Origin: PALSA-612 sp963791225
GTDB lineage: Bacteria > Actinomycetota > Thermoleophilia > Gaiellales > Gaiellaceae
Reading direction: 5' to 3'
Assembly: GCA_963791225.1 (NCBI GenBank)
Contig: CAWBRV010000007.1
Coordinates: 248,001 to 312,000 of the forward strand
Length of the DNA: 64,000 nucleotides
Below the pieces are notes generated by a model that searched no databases, was not told where the DNA came from, and saw nothing but the letters and a program-made list of their open reading frames with translations. Numbering within the stretch: position 1 is the stretch's first letter; each line of letters starts with the position of its first letter. The translations under genes were made by a program, and so were the position numbers. Positions 8,544 through 17,644 of the stretch are shown in pieces.

Positions 8544-10755
8544 CGAGGGCCTCCTGGAGGCGGGACGGGACCGGCGGTGACGCGTGGGTGAGGCGTGACG
8601 GCAGCCACCAGTTCCAGCGGCCGACGATCGCCATGAACGACGGCACGAGCAGCGCCCGCACGAGCGTGGCGTCGATGAGGACGGCGAACGCGAGGCCGAG
8701 GCCGAACTGCTGTAGCCCGGGCACGCTGCCGGCCACGAAGCCGCCGAACGAGACCGCCATGACGAGCGCGGCGGCCGTGATCAGGCGACCGGTGCGCTCG
8801 AGTCCGAATGCGACCGCCGCCGTGTTGTCGCGGCGCGCGTCCCACTCCTCGCGCATCCTCGACACGAGGAAGACCTCGTAGTCGATCGAGAGGCCGAACA
8901 GCGCCGCGAACAGAAAGACCGGGATCCAGCCCTCGATCTCCGCCGAGCGGTGGACGCCGAGCACGCCTGCCCCGATGCCGTCGTGGAAGACCGCGACCAG
9001 TAAGCCGTAGCTCGCAGCGACGGTGAGCACGTTGAGCACCACGGCCTTCAGCGGCAGCAGCAGCGAGCGGAACGCGCGCGCCAGAACGAGATACGTCGCG
9101 GCCAGGGCGAGCAGCAGGAGCCAGGGCAGGGAGCCGTACGTGCGGGCGAGGAAGTCGACGCCCTGCGGCGCGGCGCCGCCCGCGGACACCTGCGTGTCGG
9201 ACGGGAAGCGCGAGGCGGGCACGAGACGGTCGCGGATGCGGGCGACGAGCCGCCGGGAGGCGGCCTCGCCGTACTCGTGTCGGCCGATCACGACGACGCG
9301 GGCGTAGCGTCCGTTCGCCGACACGTACGGCGCCTTGCTCCCCAACGCGACGACGTACACCTCCGGGTCGTGGAACAGCCTGTTGCCGAGGCGTTCGACC
9401 GCCGCGTGCACCTGGGTTTGCCGCGCCCCGCCCGGCCGGCCCGCATTGACGGTGATCTCCGTCGGCGTCAGCGCGCCCGGCCCGAAGCCGCCCCTGAGCA
9501 GGACCAGTGCCCGTGTCGCTTCCATGGAGGGCGGAAGGCTCGACAAAGAGCCCGGGGTCAGCCGCAGGAAGAGAGCGGGCGCCGCTGCCGCCAGCAGGAT
9601 GACGACGGTCGACAGGAGTACGACAACCGGGCGACGCATGACGGCCCGGGCGAGCGCCGCCCACGGCTCACGACGGCGCCTGGTCGCACGCCACAGCCGC
9701 ACGCGGGCGAAGGCGCCGCGCCCGCAGAACGAGAGGAGCGCCGGCAGGAATGTCAACGCGGCGACGATCGAGACGAGCGGGACCAGCAGGCCGGCCAGCC
9801 CCATCGTCCGGACGAACGGGACCGGGACGAACAGCAGGAGGGCGAGCCCGATCGTGACGGCGAGGCCCGAGAAGACCACGGCCCGGCCGGCGCCGGCCAT
9901 CGTGCGCACGATCGCGATCTCTCGCGGCACGCCTGTCTCGAGCTCCTCGCGGTACCGACAGACGACGAGCAGCGAGTAGTCGACGGCGAGCCCGAGCCCG
10001 ATCAGCCCGACGATGTTCGGCGCGTACGAGTTGACGGAGACGACCTGTGCGGTGGCGAAGAGCACCGCCATGGTGCCGGCGATCGAGCAGGCCGCGAAGA
10101 CGAACGGGATCGCGAGCGCCAGAGAGAGACCGAGCACGAAGGCGAGCACGATCAGCGCGAGCGGCAGCGCCAGCGTCTCGCCGCGGCGCAGGTCCGCGGC
10201 CAGCTGTGGGTCGAGATCGTGCTGGATCGCCGGCTGTCCGGTCACGAGCGCCTCAGGGCCGTCCGAAGAGCGGAGCGCGCGACGCAGCGCGGAGGTGTAG
10301 GCCTTTGCGCGCTGAAGGCTCAGTGTGGTGACGAGCTCTCCGTAGACGACGCCGGCCCCGGCGCGGAATGTTTCGAGCCGACCGCCGGGAAGCGTCCCCG
10401 CGGCGGCGTCGAGCCGCGCGCGGAGGCGTCGTCGCACTGTCGCGTCGGACGCGTGGCGCACACGAAAGACGACGGTGAACGTCCCCTCGGGCCGCTCGCC
10501 GAAGCCGCGGGCGAGCGCCGAGTCCGCCCGATCGGAGTCCGTTCCCGGCACCGCGAAGGATGTGGCGAGATGCGCCGGCAGCAGCAGTGAGAGCGTGACG
10601 CCGGCGACGAGCAGAACGAGCCAGGCGGCGAGCACCGGACGGCGGAAGCGCACCACGAGGAGCGTCCAGCGGGCGAGTGGAAGAGAAGGCGAGCGGGCCA
10701 CGGAATCCCCTGGCCCGTGGCCCGCTCGGCGCCGTGTGGAGAAGTCGAAGAGCAC
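8533..10755 (-). CDS. MmpL/RND-family membrane transporter
   Basis: A 740-aa protein with about twelve membrane helices in two halves. Each half carries the RND motif expected in TM4 and TM10: GLGLAVDYSLLVVCRYREE and FGLSIDYEVFLVSRMREE. Large extracytoplasmic loops follow TM1 and TM7. This is the MMPL family of actinobacterial lipid or peptide exporters driven by proton flow. It sits within a minus-strand run of secreted proteins (13872 down to 8103), so it may export or assemble them or a lipid partner (inference). Confidence 0.88.
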   Translation of the reverse strand: MLFDFSTRRRAGHGPGDSVARSPSLPLARWTLLVVRFRRPVLAAWLVLLVAGVTLSLLLPAHLATSFAVPGTDSDRADSALARGFGERPEGTFTVVFRVRHASDATVRRRLRARLDAAAGTLPGGRLETFRAGAGVVYGELVTTLSLQRAKAYTSALRRALRSSDGPEALVTGQPAIQHDLDPQLAADLRRGETLALPLALIVLAFVLGLSLALAIPFVFAACSIAGTMAVLFATAQVVSVNSYAPNIVGLIGLGLAVDYSLLVVCRYREELETGVPREIAIVRTMAGAGRAVVFSGLAVTIGLALLLFVPVPFVRTMGLAGLLVPLVSIVAALTFLPALLSFCGRGAFARVRLWRATRRRREPWAALARAVMRRPVVVLLSTVVILLAAAAPALFLRLTPGSLSSLPPSMEATRALVLLRGGFGPGALTPTEITVNAGRPGGARQTQVHAAVERLGNRLFHDPEVYVVALGSKAPYVSANGRYARVVVIGRHEYGEAASRRLVARIRDRLVPASRFPSDTQVSAGGAAPQGVDFLARTYGSLPWLLLLALAATYLVLARAFRSLLLPLKAVVLNVLTVAASYGLLVAVFHDGIGAGVLGVHRSAEIEGWIPVFLFAALFGLSIDYEVFLVSRMREEWDARRDNTAAVAFGLERTGRLITAAALVMAVSFGGFVAGSVPGLQQFGLGLAFAVLIDATLVRALLVPSFMAIVGRWNWWLPSRLTHASPPVPSRLQEALDET

Positions 10756-10819
10756 CGTTTCGCCTCTCGCGCGGCGTCCCGATCGGGAGGGGCCGTCGCC
10801 CCTCCCGACGGAGAGCTGC

Positions 10820-12392
10820 CTACTTGACGACCTCGATCGCCATGCGGATGGCCGGCAGCTGGTACCCGAGCGCGAGACCGGGGATGTCCCGGGCGTACGT
10901 CAGGACGGGCACCATGCCGTACGGCGTGTTCTGATACGACGGCTGCTGCGTGTACAGCAGCGGGTACATGTCGATCAGGTGCGTTCCCGGCGTACCCGAG
11001 GCGACCAGGTTCAGCACCACGTCGCCGTTCGAGTTGAACCCGCAGCCGTAGCCGACGTAGCTGTTGTCGTAGTCGACGGCGATCGTGTTGTCGAGCTGCG
11101 TCCAGCCGAGCGCCCTTGAGGTGGATCGTGAACGGCTGGCCCGCCTTGACCTTGAGGGTCGAGATGCCGGCGACGCTTCGCTTGACGAAGTACGGCACCT
11201 GCGCCTTCACGTCACCGCCCTGCAGGAGCTGGATCACGTGCCAGCCGCCGAGGCCGTCGGGAATCTGCACCTTGCTCGTCAGCGTCCCGTCGGAAGCGGC
11301 CGTGCCGGTGCCGAGCGGCACCGAGACGAAGCTCCAGCAGGTGCCCGTGCAGTTGACGCGGTTGCCGACGACGGTCGACCAGACGAGGGTGACCGGCTGG
11401 CTCGGGGCGAGCCCCTTCGCCGAGACGTCCACCTTCGACAGGATCGGGCCGGTGCTCGAGTTCACGGTCGCAGACGCCTGGCCGGCGGTGAGGCCGAGAG
11501 TCGCCAGGGTCGTCTTCGCGTCGAGGGTCGGTGCGACGGAGGCGGGCCAGTCGATCTGCTGCTTCGGCAGTCCCGCGTCCTTCGTGACCGTGAACGTGAA
11601 CGTCTTCCCGGTCGCCCACGGGATCGGGGCCTGCGGGATGTTGAGGTACTCGTAGCTGATCGCGTCGGCGATCCTGACGACGTGCCGGCCGACCGGGCCC
11701 GCGGCACGGAACTGGAAGCTCGCCGCGCCGCGTGTCCAGTTGGCCATCACCGCGCCGACGTAGTGGTTGTCGTACAGGAGCGACGCGCCGCCCTCGTAGA
11801 GCGACGAGCCGAGGCCGGCGTAGGTGAGGGTGATCATCGTGCCGATCGGCCCCTGCTTCGGGGTCATCGTCGCCGTGCGGGCGACGAGGTAGCCGCCCTT
11901 GGCCACCTGGATGCCGCCGACCACTGCGTAGATGTCGTGGATGCCCCCGAAGTCCTTCGGGGCTCGCAGTGAAACGGAGAACGCCCCCTGCGCATTGGTC
12001 TTCGTCGCCGCGAGGACGACGCTGAACTTGTCCGCTTTCCGTCCGAGGTAGTCCACGCTGTCGGGCCGTGCGTCGACGACCCAGGTGACGTTCGCGGTGC
12101 TCCAGACGATGCTGACGTCCTTGTTGGCGGCCAGGCCGGAGCCCGCGATCGTGAACGCGGAGCCCGGGAGGCCGATGTCGGGTGTCGTCTTCAGCACGCC
12201 CATGTTGGTCGCCGGCGTCGCTGGCGCCGCGATCGGTCCGGGCAGCGCTGCCACGCCGGGAATCGCGGGCGCCTTGAGCGCCACGGTGGTCGAGGCTGCC
12301 GGCGCTGACAGGACGGCCGATGCCGACAGGAGCAGCGCTCCCGCCAGCATCGAGCCGACCAGTACGAGCCTCTTTGTGATCTTGGTGCTCAT
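10820..12392 (-). CDS. large secreted Ig-like protein (frameshifted)
   Basis: A secreted protein of about 523 aa if one base near 11111 is removed; after that point the literal frame becomes Arg-rich and runs into the MmpL gene. The restored end reads GDVVLNLVASGTPGTHLID and ends ..IRMAIEVVK. It has a signal peptide (SMLAGALLLSASAVLSAPA) and at least three IPT/Ig-like modules, recognisable by PGSAFTIAGSGL, GPIGTMITLTYAGLG and LAPSQPVTLVWS. No enzyme motif is seen. It is probably a cell-surface or periplasmic structural protein. Confidence 0.65.
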
Positions 12393-12431
12393 GGTTTCTC
12401 TCTCGCTCTCGCTGTTGGGGTCAGTGAGGAA

Positions 12432-13331
12432 TCAGGGGATGATCGTGATCGGATAGTCGAGGGTTGCCGCCTTGCCGCTCGTCAGCGTGTAGACGATGTG
12501 GATGGTCGAGCTGCCGAGCGCGTAGTCGGCCGGGATGTTCCATGCGTTGGCCCAGAAGAAGACCTTCAGCGGGCCGTGCGAGCCCCAGTTCAGGGTCACG
12601 TTGGGCTGACCGGTCGCCGCGAAATGCGCCTCGGTGACGTTGTCGATCGAGAGCACTTCCCGCGAGGTCATGTCGAAGCCCCAGGCGCGGACGACGACCT
12701 GTTCGCCGCGCTTGAAGACGTTGGTCTGGGTGCAGCCGATCGGCCGCGGCGCCGCGCCCGCCGGGCGCGTCCCGTTGACCGTGTCGGCGTAGACCACCGT
12801 GGTTACCTTGCCGCCCCCCGGCACACCCGGTTGCGTCGGGCCGGGGCCGTCCGGGATGTTGGGCGTCGCCGAGATCGTCAGCTGCGACGTCACGACCGGC
12901 ATCTGCACGAACGAGCCGAGTCGCTTCGCCTTCGTCTTGACGAGCATCTTGAACGCGACGGTGCCGGTCGGGTAGGTGGCCGGCACGTTCCACGTGCCCG
13001 TCCAGTTGTACTGGCCGCTGGCGCAGGCCGCCTTGGGCGTGTAGCTCAGCTTGACGTTGGGCTGGCTGTTCGGGAGCTTGACGTAGAAGTACTTCACGTC
13101 CTTCGCGGTGAGGACCTTCCGCGTCTTGCCGTCCACCGCGTACGCGCGGAAGACGACGCTGCTGCCGGGCGCGAAGTAGTCGCTCATCACGCAGTTCTTC
13201 GTGGTGGTGTGCGCGATCACGAACACGTCGCCGGCATGCACCGACGGGAACGGAGTCGTGTCCGCGAAGGCGCCGCTTCCGAACGCGACGGCTCCGAGAG
13301 CCACCAGCGCCAGGATCAGGATTCTCTTCAT
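12432..13331 (-). CDS. secreted protein with two tandem Ig-like repeats
   Basis: A 299-aa protein with signal peptide MKRILILALVALGAVAFGSGAFA. Two copies of a ~120-residue module follow. Each has a Cys-containing strand (NCVMSDYFAPGSSVVFRAYAVD and GCTQTNVFKRGEQVVVRAWGFD) and a Trp-rich strand (GTWNVPATYPTG and ANAWNIPADYALG). The two halves are joined by a Pro/Gly linker near residue 170. No catalytic motif is seen. I know the module only as an uncharacterised periplasmic Ig-like domain. Confidence 0.75.
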   Translation of the reverse strand: MKRILILALVALGAVAFGSGAFADTTPFPSVHAGDVFVIAHTTTKNCVMSDYFAPGSSVVFRAYAVDGKTRKVLTAKDVKYFYVKLPNSQPNVKLSYTPKAACASGQYNWTGTWNVPATYPTGTVAFKMLVKTKAKRLGSFVQMPVVTSQLTISATPNIPDGPGPTQPGVPGGGKVTTVVYADTVNGTRPAGAAPRPIGCTQTNVFKRGEQVVVRAWGFDMTSREVLSIDNVTEAHFAATGQPNVTLNWGSHGPLKVFFWANAWNIPADYALGSSTIHIVYTLTSGKAATLDYPITIIP

Positions 13332-13374
13332 CTGGTCGACACCTCTCTTTTGTGCCGTTTCGTGGGGTCAGGAC

Positions 13375-13872
13375 CTAGTAGGTGAACTTGCCGGTGAGCT
13401 TCACGCTGAAGGCGCCGCTCGATCGGTCGTAGGTGCCGCTGAAGTGGAGCGAGCCCTTGGCCTTGCGGAACTTGAGCGTCCCGCCGGTCACCTTCGCCGT
13501 GCCGGAGACCAGAATGTTGTTCTGGTCGTCCTGGGATGCGGCGCATCCCTTCGACGTCGCCGGCACCAGCGTGACCTTCAGCTTCCCTTTCGGACCGGTG
13601 ATCGCGCCGGTTCCGTTGAGGGGCGAGCACGGCGGGTTGGCCGTCGTCGCCGCGACGGCACCGGTCAGCTTGCCCTTGCCGACGGTGGTGCCCGCGCCGA
13701 CGCCGAGACTGAGAGCGGTGACGTTCTGACCGTCGACCTTCTCCGTCACCTTGCCGGCATACGCGCCCTTGAACGCCACGGTCTTCGGCTTCGGTGCCGC
13801 GGCGACTGCGGTGCCGACTACCACGAGTCCGATCGCCACGGCGGGAAGGATTCGTGCCCGGAAATGCCTCAT
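13375..13872 (-). CDS. secreted hypothetical protein
   Basis: A 165-aa protein starting at the ATG at 13872 (MRHFRARILPAVAIGLVVVG), chosen for the AGGAG six bases upstream over an in-frame ATG further out. A signal peptide is followed by a Gly/Thr/Lys-rich beta-type region with two cysteines (PPCSPL, KGCAAS) that could form a disulfide. It is the first gene of the minus-strand block with the MmpL exporter and is divergent from the mini-ORF and hutI. Function unknown. Confidence 0.65.
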   Translation of the reverse strand: MRHFRARILPAVAIGLVVVGTAVAAAPKPKTVAFKGAYAGKVTEKVDGQNVTALSLGVGAGTTVGKGKLTGAVAATTANPPCSPLNGTGAITGPKGKLKVTLVPATSKGCAASQDDQNNILVSGTAKVTGGTLKFRKAKGSLHFSGTYDRSSGAFSVKLTGKFTY

Positions 13873-14038
13873 CGGTGCTCCTCTCGCTTCTGGGGATGCA
13901 TATCCGGGCATGGTCGGCGCCCGCGCCGGGCGCGGCATCGTGGCAACCCCCTCCATCCGCTACGGGAAAGCCACAGCGCAGGCGTGTGACAATCACCGAC
14001 GCGGTTCGACGCGACGGTCTACGGAACGGGAGGGATCG

Positions 14039-14128
14039 ATGGCCGAGGAGACGAAGCTGGTCGAGACGGACGGTGGTCTCGAGCCGGAGGCGCCGCTGCC
14101 GGTGGACGCCGGGCTGCCCTGGCAGTGA
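14039..14128 (+). CDS. 29-aa mini-ORF made of the two ends of the cupin
   Basis: Reads MAEETKLVETDGGLEPEA then LPVDAGLPWQ and stops. The first half matches the cupin N terminus (VEEAKLVETESGLE) and the second its C terminus (LPEQGLPWQ), with the barrel missing. A GGGAGGG motif lies just upstream, and the TGA overlaps the GTG of hutI, so it can act as a coupled leader peptide. It is either an in-frame internal deletion of a cupin copy or a retained coupling device. Confidence 0.55.
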   Translation: MAEETKLVETDGGLEPEAPLPVDAGLPWQ

Positions 14129-15336
14129 CGCGGCTCCTCGTCCGCGACCTCGCGCAGCTCGCGACGCCCGCGGGCGGGGAGGCGCCGCTCCGCGGGGCGG
14201 CGCTCGGCGAGGTCGAGGTGATCGAGCACGCGTTCCTGCTCTGCGAGGACGGGCGGATTGCGGCCGCCGGGCGCATGGCGGCGCTGTCGCCGCTCGACGG
14301 GGAGGTCGAGGAGGTCGACGGCCGCGGCCGCTGCGCCGTCCCCGGGCTCGTCGACTGCCACACGCACGCGTGCTTCGCGGGCGACAGGGTGGAGGAGTTC
14401 TCGCTCCGGGCCGGCGGCGCGAGCTACGAGGAGCTGCACGCGGCGGGCGGCGGCATCCTCTCGACGGTGCGCGCGACTCGGGCCGCCGGCGAGGCCGGCC
14501 TCCGCGATGCGCTCGAACACCACCGCGGTTGGATGCTCGCCGCCGGGACCACGACCTTCGAGGCCAAGTCGGGCTACGGCCTCGACCACGACACGGAGCT
14601 CGCTCAGCTGCGTACGATCCGGGATGCGGGCGGCGTCCCTACGTGGCTCGGCGCCCACGCCGTCCCGCCGGAGTTCGGCTCGGCCGACGACTACCTCGAT
14701 TTCGCGCTCGCCGAGGTCCTGCCGGAAGCGGCGACTCTGGCCGAGTCGGCCGACGTCTTCCTCGAGCGAGGCGCCTTCGACCTCGGGCAGGCCCGTCGCT
14801 ATCTCGAGGCCTGCGCGAACGCAGGCCTTGTCCTCCGGCTCCACGGCGACCAGTTCACGGAGGCGGGCGCGATCCCGCTCGCCGTCGAGCTCGGCGCGCG
14901 GTCCGTCGACCACCTCGAGGCGACCGGCCCGGCCGGCGTTGCCGCACTTGCGGCGAGCGACGTCACCGGCGTCCTGCTGCCCGCGAGCGCGCTCTTCCTC
15001 TGCCGGCCCATGCCGCCCGCGCGCGCGCTGGTCGAGGCCGGCGCCTCCGTTGCGCTCGCCACCGACCTCAACCCCGGCAGCGCGTTCTGCGAGAGCCTCC
15101 CGCTCGTCTGCTCGCTCGCGTGCACGCAGCTCGGCATGTCGCCGGCGCAGGCGCTCGCCGCCTGCACAGTCAACGCGGCGCACGTCCTCGGCCGCGCCAC
15201 GTCGAAAGGGCGCCTCGCACCCGGGTACGACGCCGATGTCGTCCTGCTCGAGGCGCCCGACTGGCGGCACCTCGCCTACCACCTCGGCGGGCCTGTCGTG
15301 TCCGAGGTGATCGTCGGCGGCGAGAGGCCGCGCTAA
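14125..15336 (+). CDS. hutI: imidazolonepropionase
   Basis: A 403-aa amidohydrolase-superfamily enzyme (EC 3.5.2.7) that opens imidazolone propionate to formimino-glutamate. The metal-binding motif is DCHTHACFAGDR. Substrate and metal motifs AKSGYGLDHDTE, LHGDQFTEAG, DHLEATG and ATDLNPGSAFCES follow in the family order. The GTG start is fixed by its overlap with the upstream mini-ORF stop. It is separated from hutU by the cupin and the inserted secretion block, yet it completes the hut pathway. Confidence 0.96.
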   Translation: MTRLLVRDLAQLATPAGGEAPLRGAALGEVEVIEHAFLLCEDGRIAAAGRMAALSPLDGEVEEVDGRGRCAVPGLVDCHTHACFAGDRVEEFSLRAGGASYEELHAAGGGILSTVRATRAAGEAGLRDALEHHRGWMLAAGTTTFEAKSGYGLDHDTELAQLRTIRDAGGVPTWLGAHAVPPEFGSADDYLDFALAEVLPEAATLAESADVFLERGAFDLGQARRYLEACANAGLVLRLHGDQFTEAGAIPLAVELGARSVDHLEATGPAGVAALAASDVTGVLLPASALFLCRPMPPARALVEAGASVALATDLNPGSAFCESLPLVCSLACTQLGMSPAQALAACTVNAAHVLGRATSKGRLAPGYDADVVLLEAPDWRHLAYHLGGPVVSEVIVGGERPR

Positions 15337-15339
15337 ATT
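15334..15339 (+). promoter_or_regulatory. -10 TAAATT formed by the hutI stop codon
   Basis: The TAA stop of hutI is the first half of TAAATT, which begins 13 bp before the ATG at 15347. An AGGAG lies in the gap, so this start may be read either way. Confidence 0.45.
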
Positions 15340-15346
15340 AGGAGCG

Positions 15347-15781
15347 ATGGCGACGAAGAAGCAGCGGCGGCGCCGGGAGAAAGGGCGCCGCCACGAGTAC
15401 GAGTACGTCTACGTCGACGACGACGGCCAGGAGGTCGAGGTCGACGAGCCGGAGCCGAAGCCGAAGGTCGAGAAGGCCGGGTCGGGTCAGAAGCCGACGC
15501 CGGGCGCGAAGGGCAAGCCTGCGCCCGCCGGAGAGCGCGTCGTCCAGCCTCCGACCTGGGAACGTGTCGGCAAGCGGGCGGCGATCTTCGCCCCGTTCAT
15601 CCTCATCTTCTTCTACATCACCAAGGCGAAGGGCGACTCGACGACGGTCGTGCTGCTCCGGGCGCTCCCGCTCATCGCCCTGCTCGTCCCGTTCATGTAC
15701 CTGGTCGACTCGTTCGCGTACCGCTCGTACCAGAAGCGCCTCGCGAAGCGGGCCGACAGCTCCTCCAAGAAGACCAAGTAA
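15347..15781 (+). CDS. basic membrane protein, two TM segments
   Basis: A 144-aa protein. The first ~85 residues are Lys/Arg/Glu/Pro-rich and probably cytoplasmic and disordered (KKQRRRREKGRRHEYEYVYVD...). Two hydrophobic helices follow (AAIFAPFILIFFYIT and VLLRALPLIALLVPFMYLV) and a basic tail. No family is recognised. It lies between hutI and the MBL hydrolase. Confidence 0.7.
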   Translation: MATKKQRRRREKGRRHEYEYVYVDDDGQEVEVDEPEPKPKVEKAGSGQKPTPGAKGKPAPAGERVVQPPTWERVGKRAAIFAPFILIFFYITKAKGDSTTVVLLRALPLIALLVPFMYLVDSFAYRSYQKRLAKRADSSSKKTK

Positions 15782-15789
15782 CAGGGCCA

Positions 15790-15795
15790 TAGACT
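15790..15795 (+). promoter_or_regulatory. -10 TAGACT of the MBL hydrolase/hisS/aspS group
   Basis: TAGACT begins 16 bp before the ATG at 15806, leaving a leader of only a few bases. It would drive the overlapping MBL-hisS-aspS genes. Confidence 0.45.
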
Positions 15796-15805
15796 GAGTC
15801 GCGGG

Positions 15806-16447
15806 ATGCCTCTTGTCGTGGACCGATATGAGCTGGGGCCGATCGGCACGAATTGCTATGTCGTGCGGTCGGCGCGCGGCGCCGCCGAGGCGGCGGTCGT
15901 CGACCCGAGTGGCGATGCGGCCACGATGCGGCTCGAGCTGGCCGGCATGGGCGCGACCTGCGCGGGGATCCTGATCACGCACTCGCACTGGGATCACATC
16001 CTCGGGCTCGCCGAGCTCGCGGAGGGGACGGGCGTGAAGGTCTACGGACCAGAGGTCGAGGTCGACGTGCTCGAGAACCCCGGGACCTACTACTCGGGGC
16101 TCGGCGTCACCTTGCGCGGCTGGACGCCCGACGTACTGCTCGCAGGCGGCGAGACGATCGAGGTCGCCGGCATCTCCTTCGAGGTCGTCGCCGTCCCGGG
16201 CCACTCGCCGGGCCACCTCGCCTACTATGCCGACGGCGCGCTCCTCTCCGGCGACGTGCTGTTCGCGGGCTCGGTCGGGCGCACCGACCTGCCGCGCGGC
16301 GACTGGGACCTCCTGCTCGCGTCGATCAGGACGCTCGCCGACCGGTATCCGCCCGACACGATCGTCTACTCCGGCCACGGCCCGCCGACGACGCTCGGCG
16401 ACGAGCTGCAGCGCAACCCGTTCCTGGCCGACCTGCGCGCATCGTGA
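15806..16447 (+). CDS. metallo-beta-lactamase fold hydrolase (glyoxalase II-like)
   Basis: A 213-aa MBL-fold hydrolase. The metal motif is THSHWDHILG, followed by VPGHSPGHLAYY, SGDVLFAGSVGRTDLP and YSGHGPPTTLGDEL. This is the order of the small glyoxalase-II/YcbL subgroup, which has two metal sites. It probably hydrolyses a thioester or similar small metabolite. Its stop overlaps the hisS GTG by 4 nt; a YcbL-type hydrolase next to hisS is common in bacteria. Confidence 0.85.
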   Translation: MPLVVDRYELGPIGTNCYVVRSARGAAEAAVVDPSGDAATMRLELAGMGATCAGILITHSHWDHILGLAELAEGTGVKVYGPEVEVDVLENPGTYYSGLGVTLRGWTPDVLLAGGETIEVAGISFEVVAVPGHSPGHLAYYADGALLSGDVLFAGSVGRTDLPRGDWDLLLASIRTLADRYPPDTIVYSGHGPPTTLGDELQRNPFLADLRAS

Positions 16448-17644
16448 AGTTCGAGGCTCCGCGCGGCACGCAGGACGTTCTCGAGTCCGAGCAGCCGAAA
16501 TGGCAATGGGTCGTGTCGGAGTTCGAGAGCCTCTGCAAGCTCTACGGCTACGAGCGGATCGAGACGCCGGTGTTCGAGGACACCGAGCTCTTCGTCCGCA
16601 CCTCGGGCATGGGCTCCGACGTCGTCTCGAAGGAGATGTACACGTTCGAGGATCGCAGTGGGCGTTCGCTCACCTTGCGACCGGAGGCGACGGCGCCGAT
16701 CGTCCGCGCCTACTTCGATCACGGGCTCCATCGGGAGCCCCAGCCGGTGAAGCTGTACGCGATCGAGACGATCTATCGCTACGGCCGCCCGCAGAAGGGG
16801 CGGTTTCGAGAGCACCGGCAGCTCGACCTCGAGGCGATCGGCTCGGACGATCCCGCTATCGACGCCGAGATCATCCAGCTCTACGAGGCGTTGCTTGGAC
16901 GGCTCGGAGTGACCAAGTACGAGCTGCAGCTGAACTCGATCGGTCACCGAGACTGTCGCGCGGCGTACCTCGAGCAGCACCTCGTGCCCTGGCTCACGGA
17001 ACACGCTGCGGAACTGGACGAGGAAACGCGCGAGCAAGCCTCCCGCAACCCGCTGCGCGTCCTCGACAACATCACCGCCAAGCACCCCGTCGTGCGGGAA
17101 GTCCTGCTACAGGCTCCGGCAATCGGCGAATTTCCTCTGCGAGGCGTGTAAGAAGCACTTCGAGGAGGTGCAACAGTTCCTCGACGCCTACGGTGTGCAC
17201 TACGAGATCGTGCCCACGCTCGTGCGCGGCCTGGACTACTACACGCGTACGACCTGGGAGTTCGTCGGCCCGGAGGGGGGCTCGCAGAGCACGCTCTCGG
17301 GAGGGGGCCGCTACGACGGACTCGCTGAGGAGCTGGGATTCCCGCCGACGCCTGGGATTGGCTTCGGCGCCGGCATCGAGCGCCTTCTCATCGCGCTGGG
17401 GCCTCTTGCGCAAGAGTACGACAAGCCCGAAATCGACGTCTTCTTCGTCTGCGAGGAAGGCGCCGACCGGCCGACGGTGGCCGAGGCGTTGAAGAAGCTT
17501 CGGGCGGTGGGGAAACGCGCCGACATGGACTACGCCGGTCGCTCGGTGAAGGGCCAGCTCACGCAGGCCGGGCGGCTGGGGGCGAAGCACGTGATCAGGG
17601 TCGGGCCGGACACGGACCTCGATGCCGAGGTGGCGAAGCTGTGA
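16444..17644 (+). CDS. hisS: histidyl-tRNA synthetase (frameshifted)
   Basis: Class II HisRS of about 399 aa after correction. The start is KFEAPRGTQDVLE from the GTG at 16444. Class II motif 2 is FRYGRPQKGRFREHRQLDLE-like, the histidine-specific motif is LVRGLDYYTRTTWEF, and motif 3 is GFGAGIERLL. The frame breaks near 17134, in AATTTCCTCTGC; removing one C restores IGEFLCEACKKHF. HisRS is essential, so the break is probably a sequence error rather than a dead gene. It is coupled to aspS by a 4-nt overlap. Confidence 0.92.

Noticed and set aside
10320..10819. C-terminal extension of the Ig-like secreted protein into the MmpL gene
   Set aside because: After 11111 the literal frame is Arg-rich and has no structure; the neighbouring frame continues the protein and stops at 10820.
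16326..17085. Minus-strand frames opposite hisS
   Set aside because: Shadow frames of a well-conserved synthetase.
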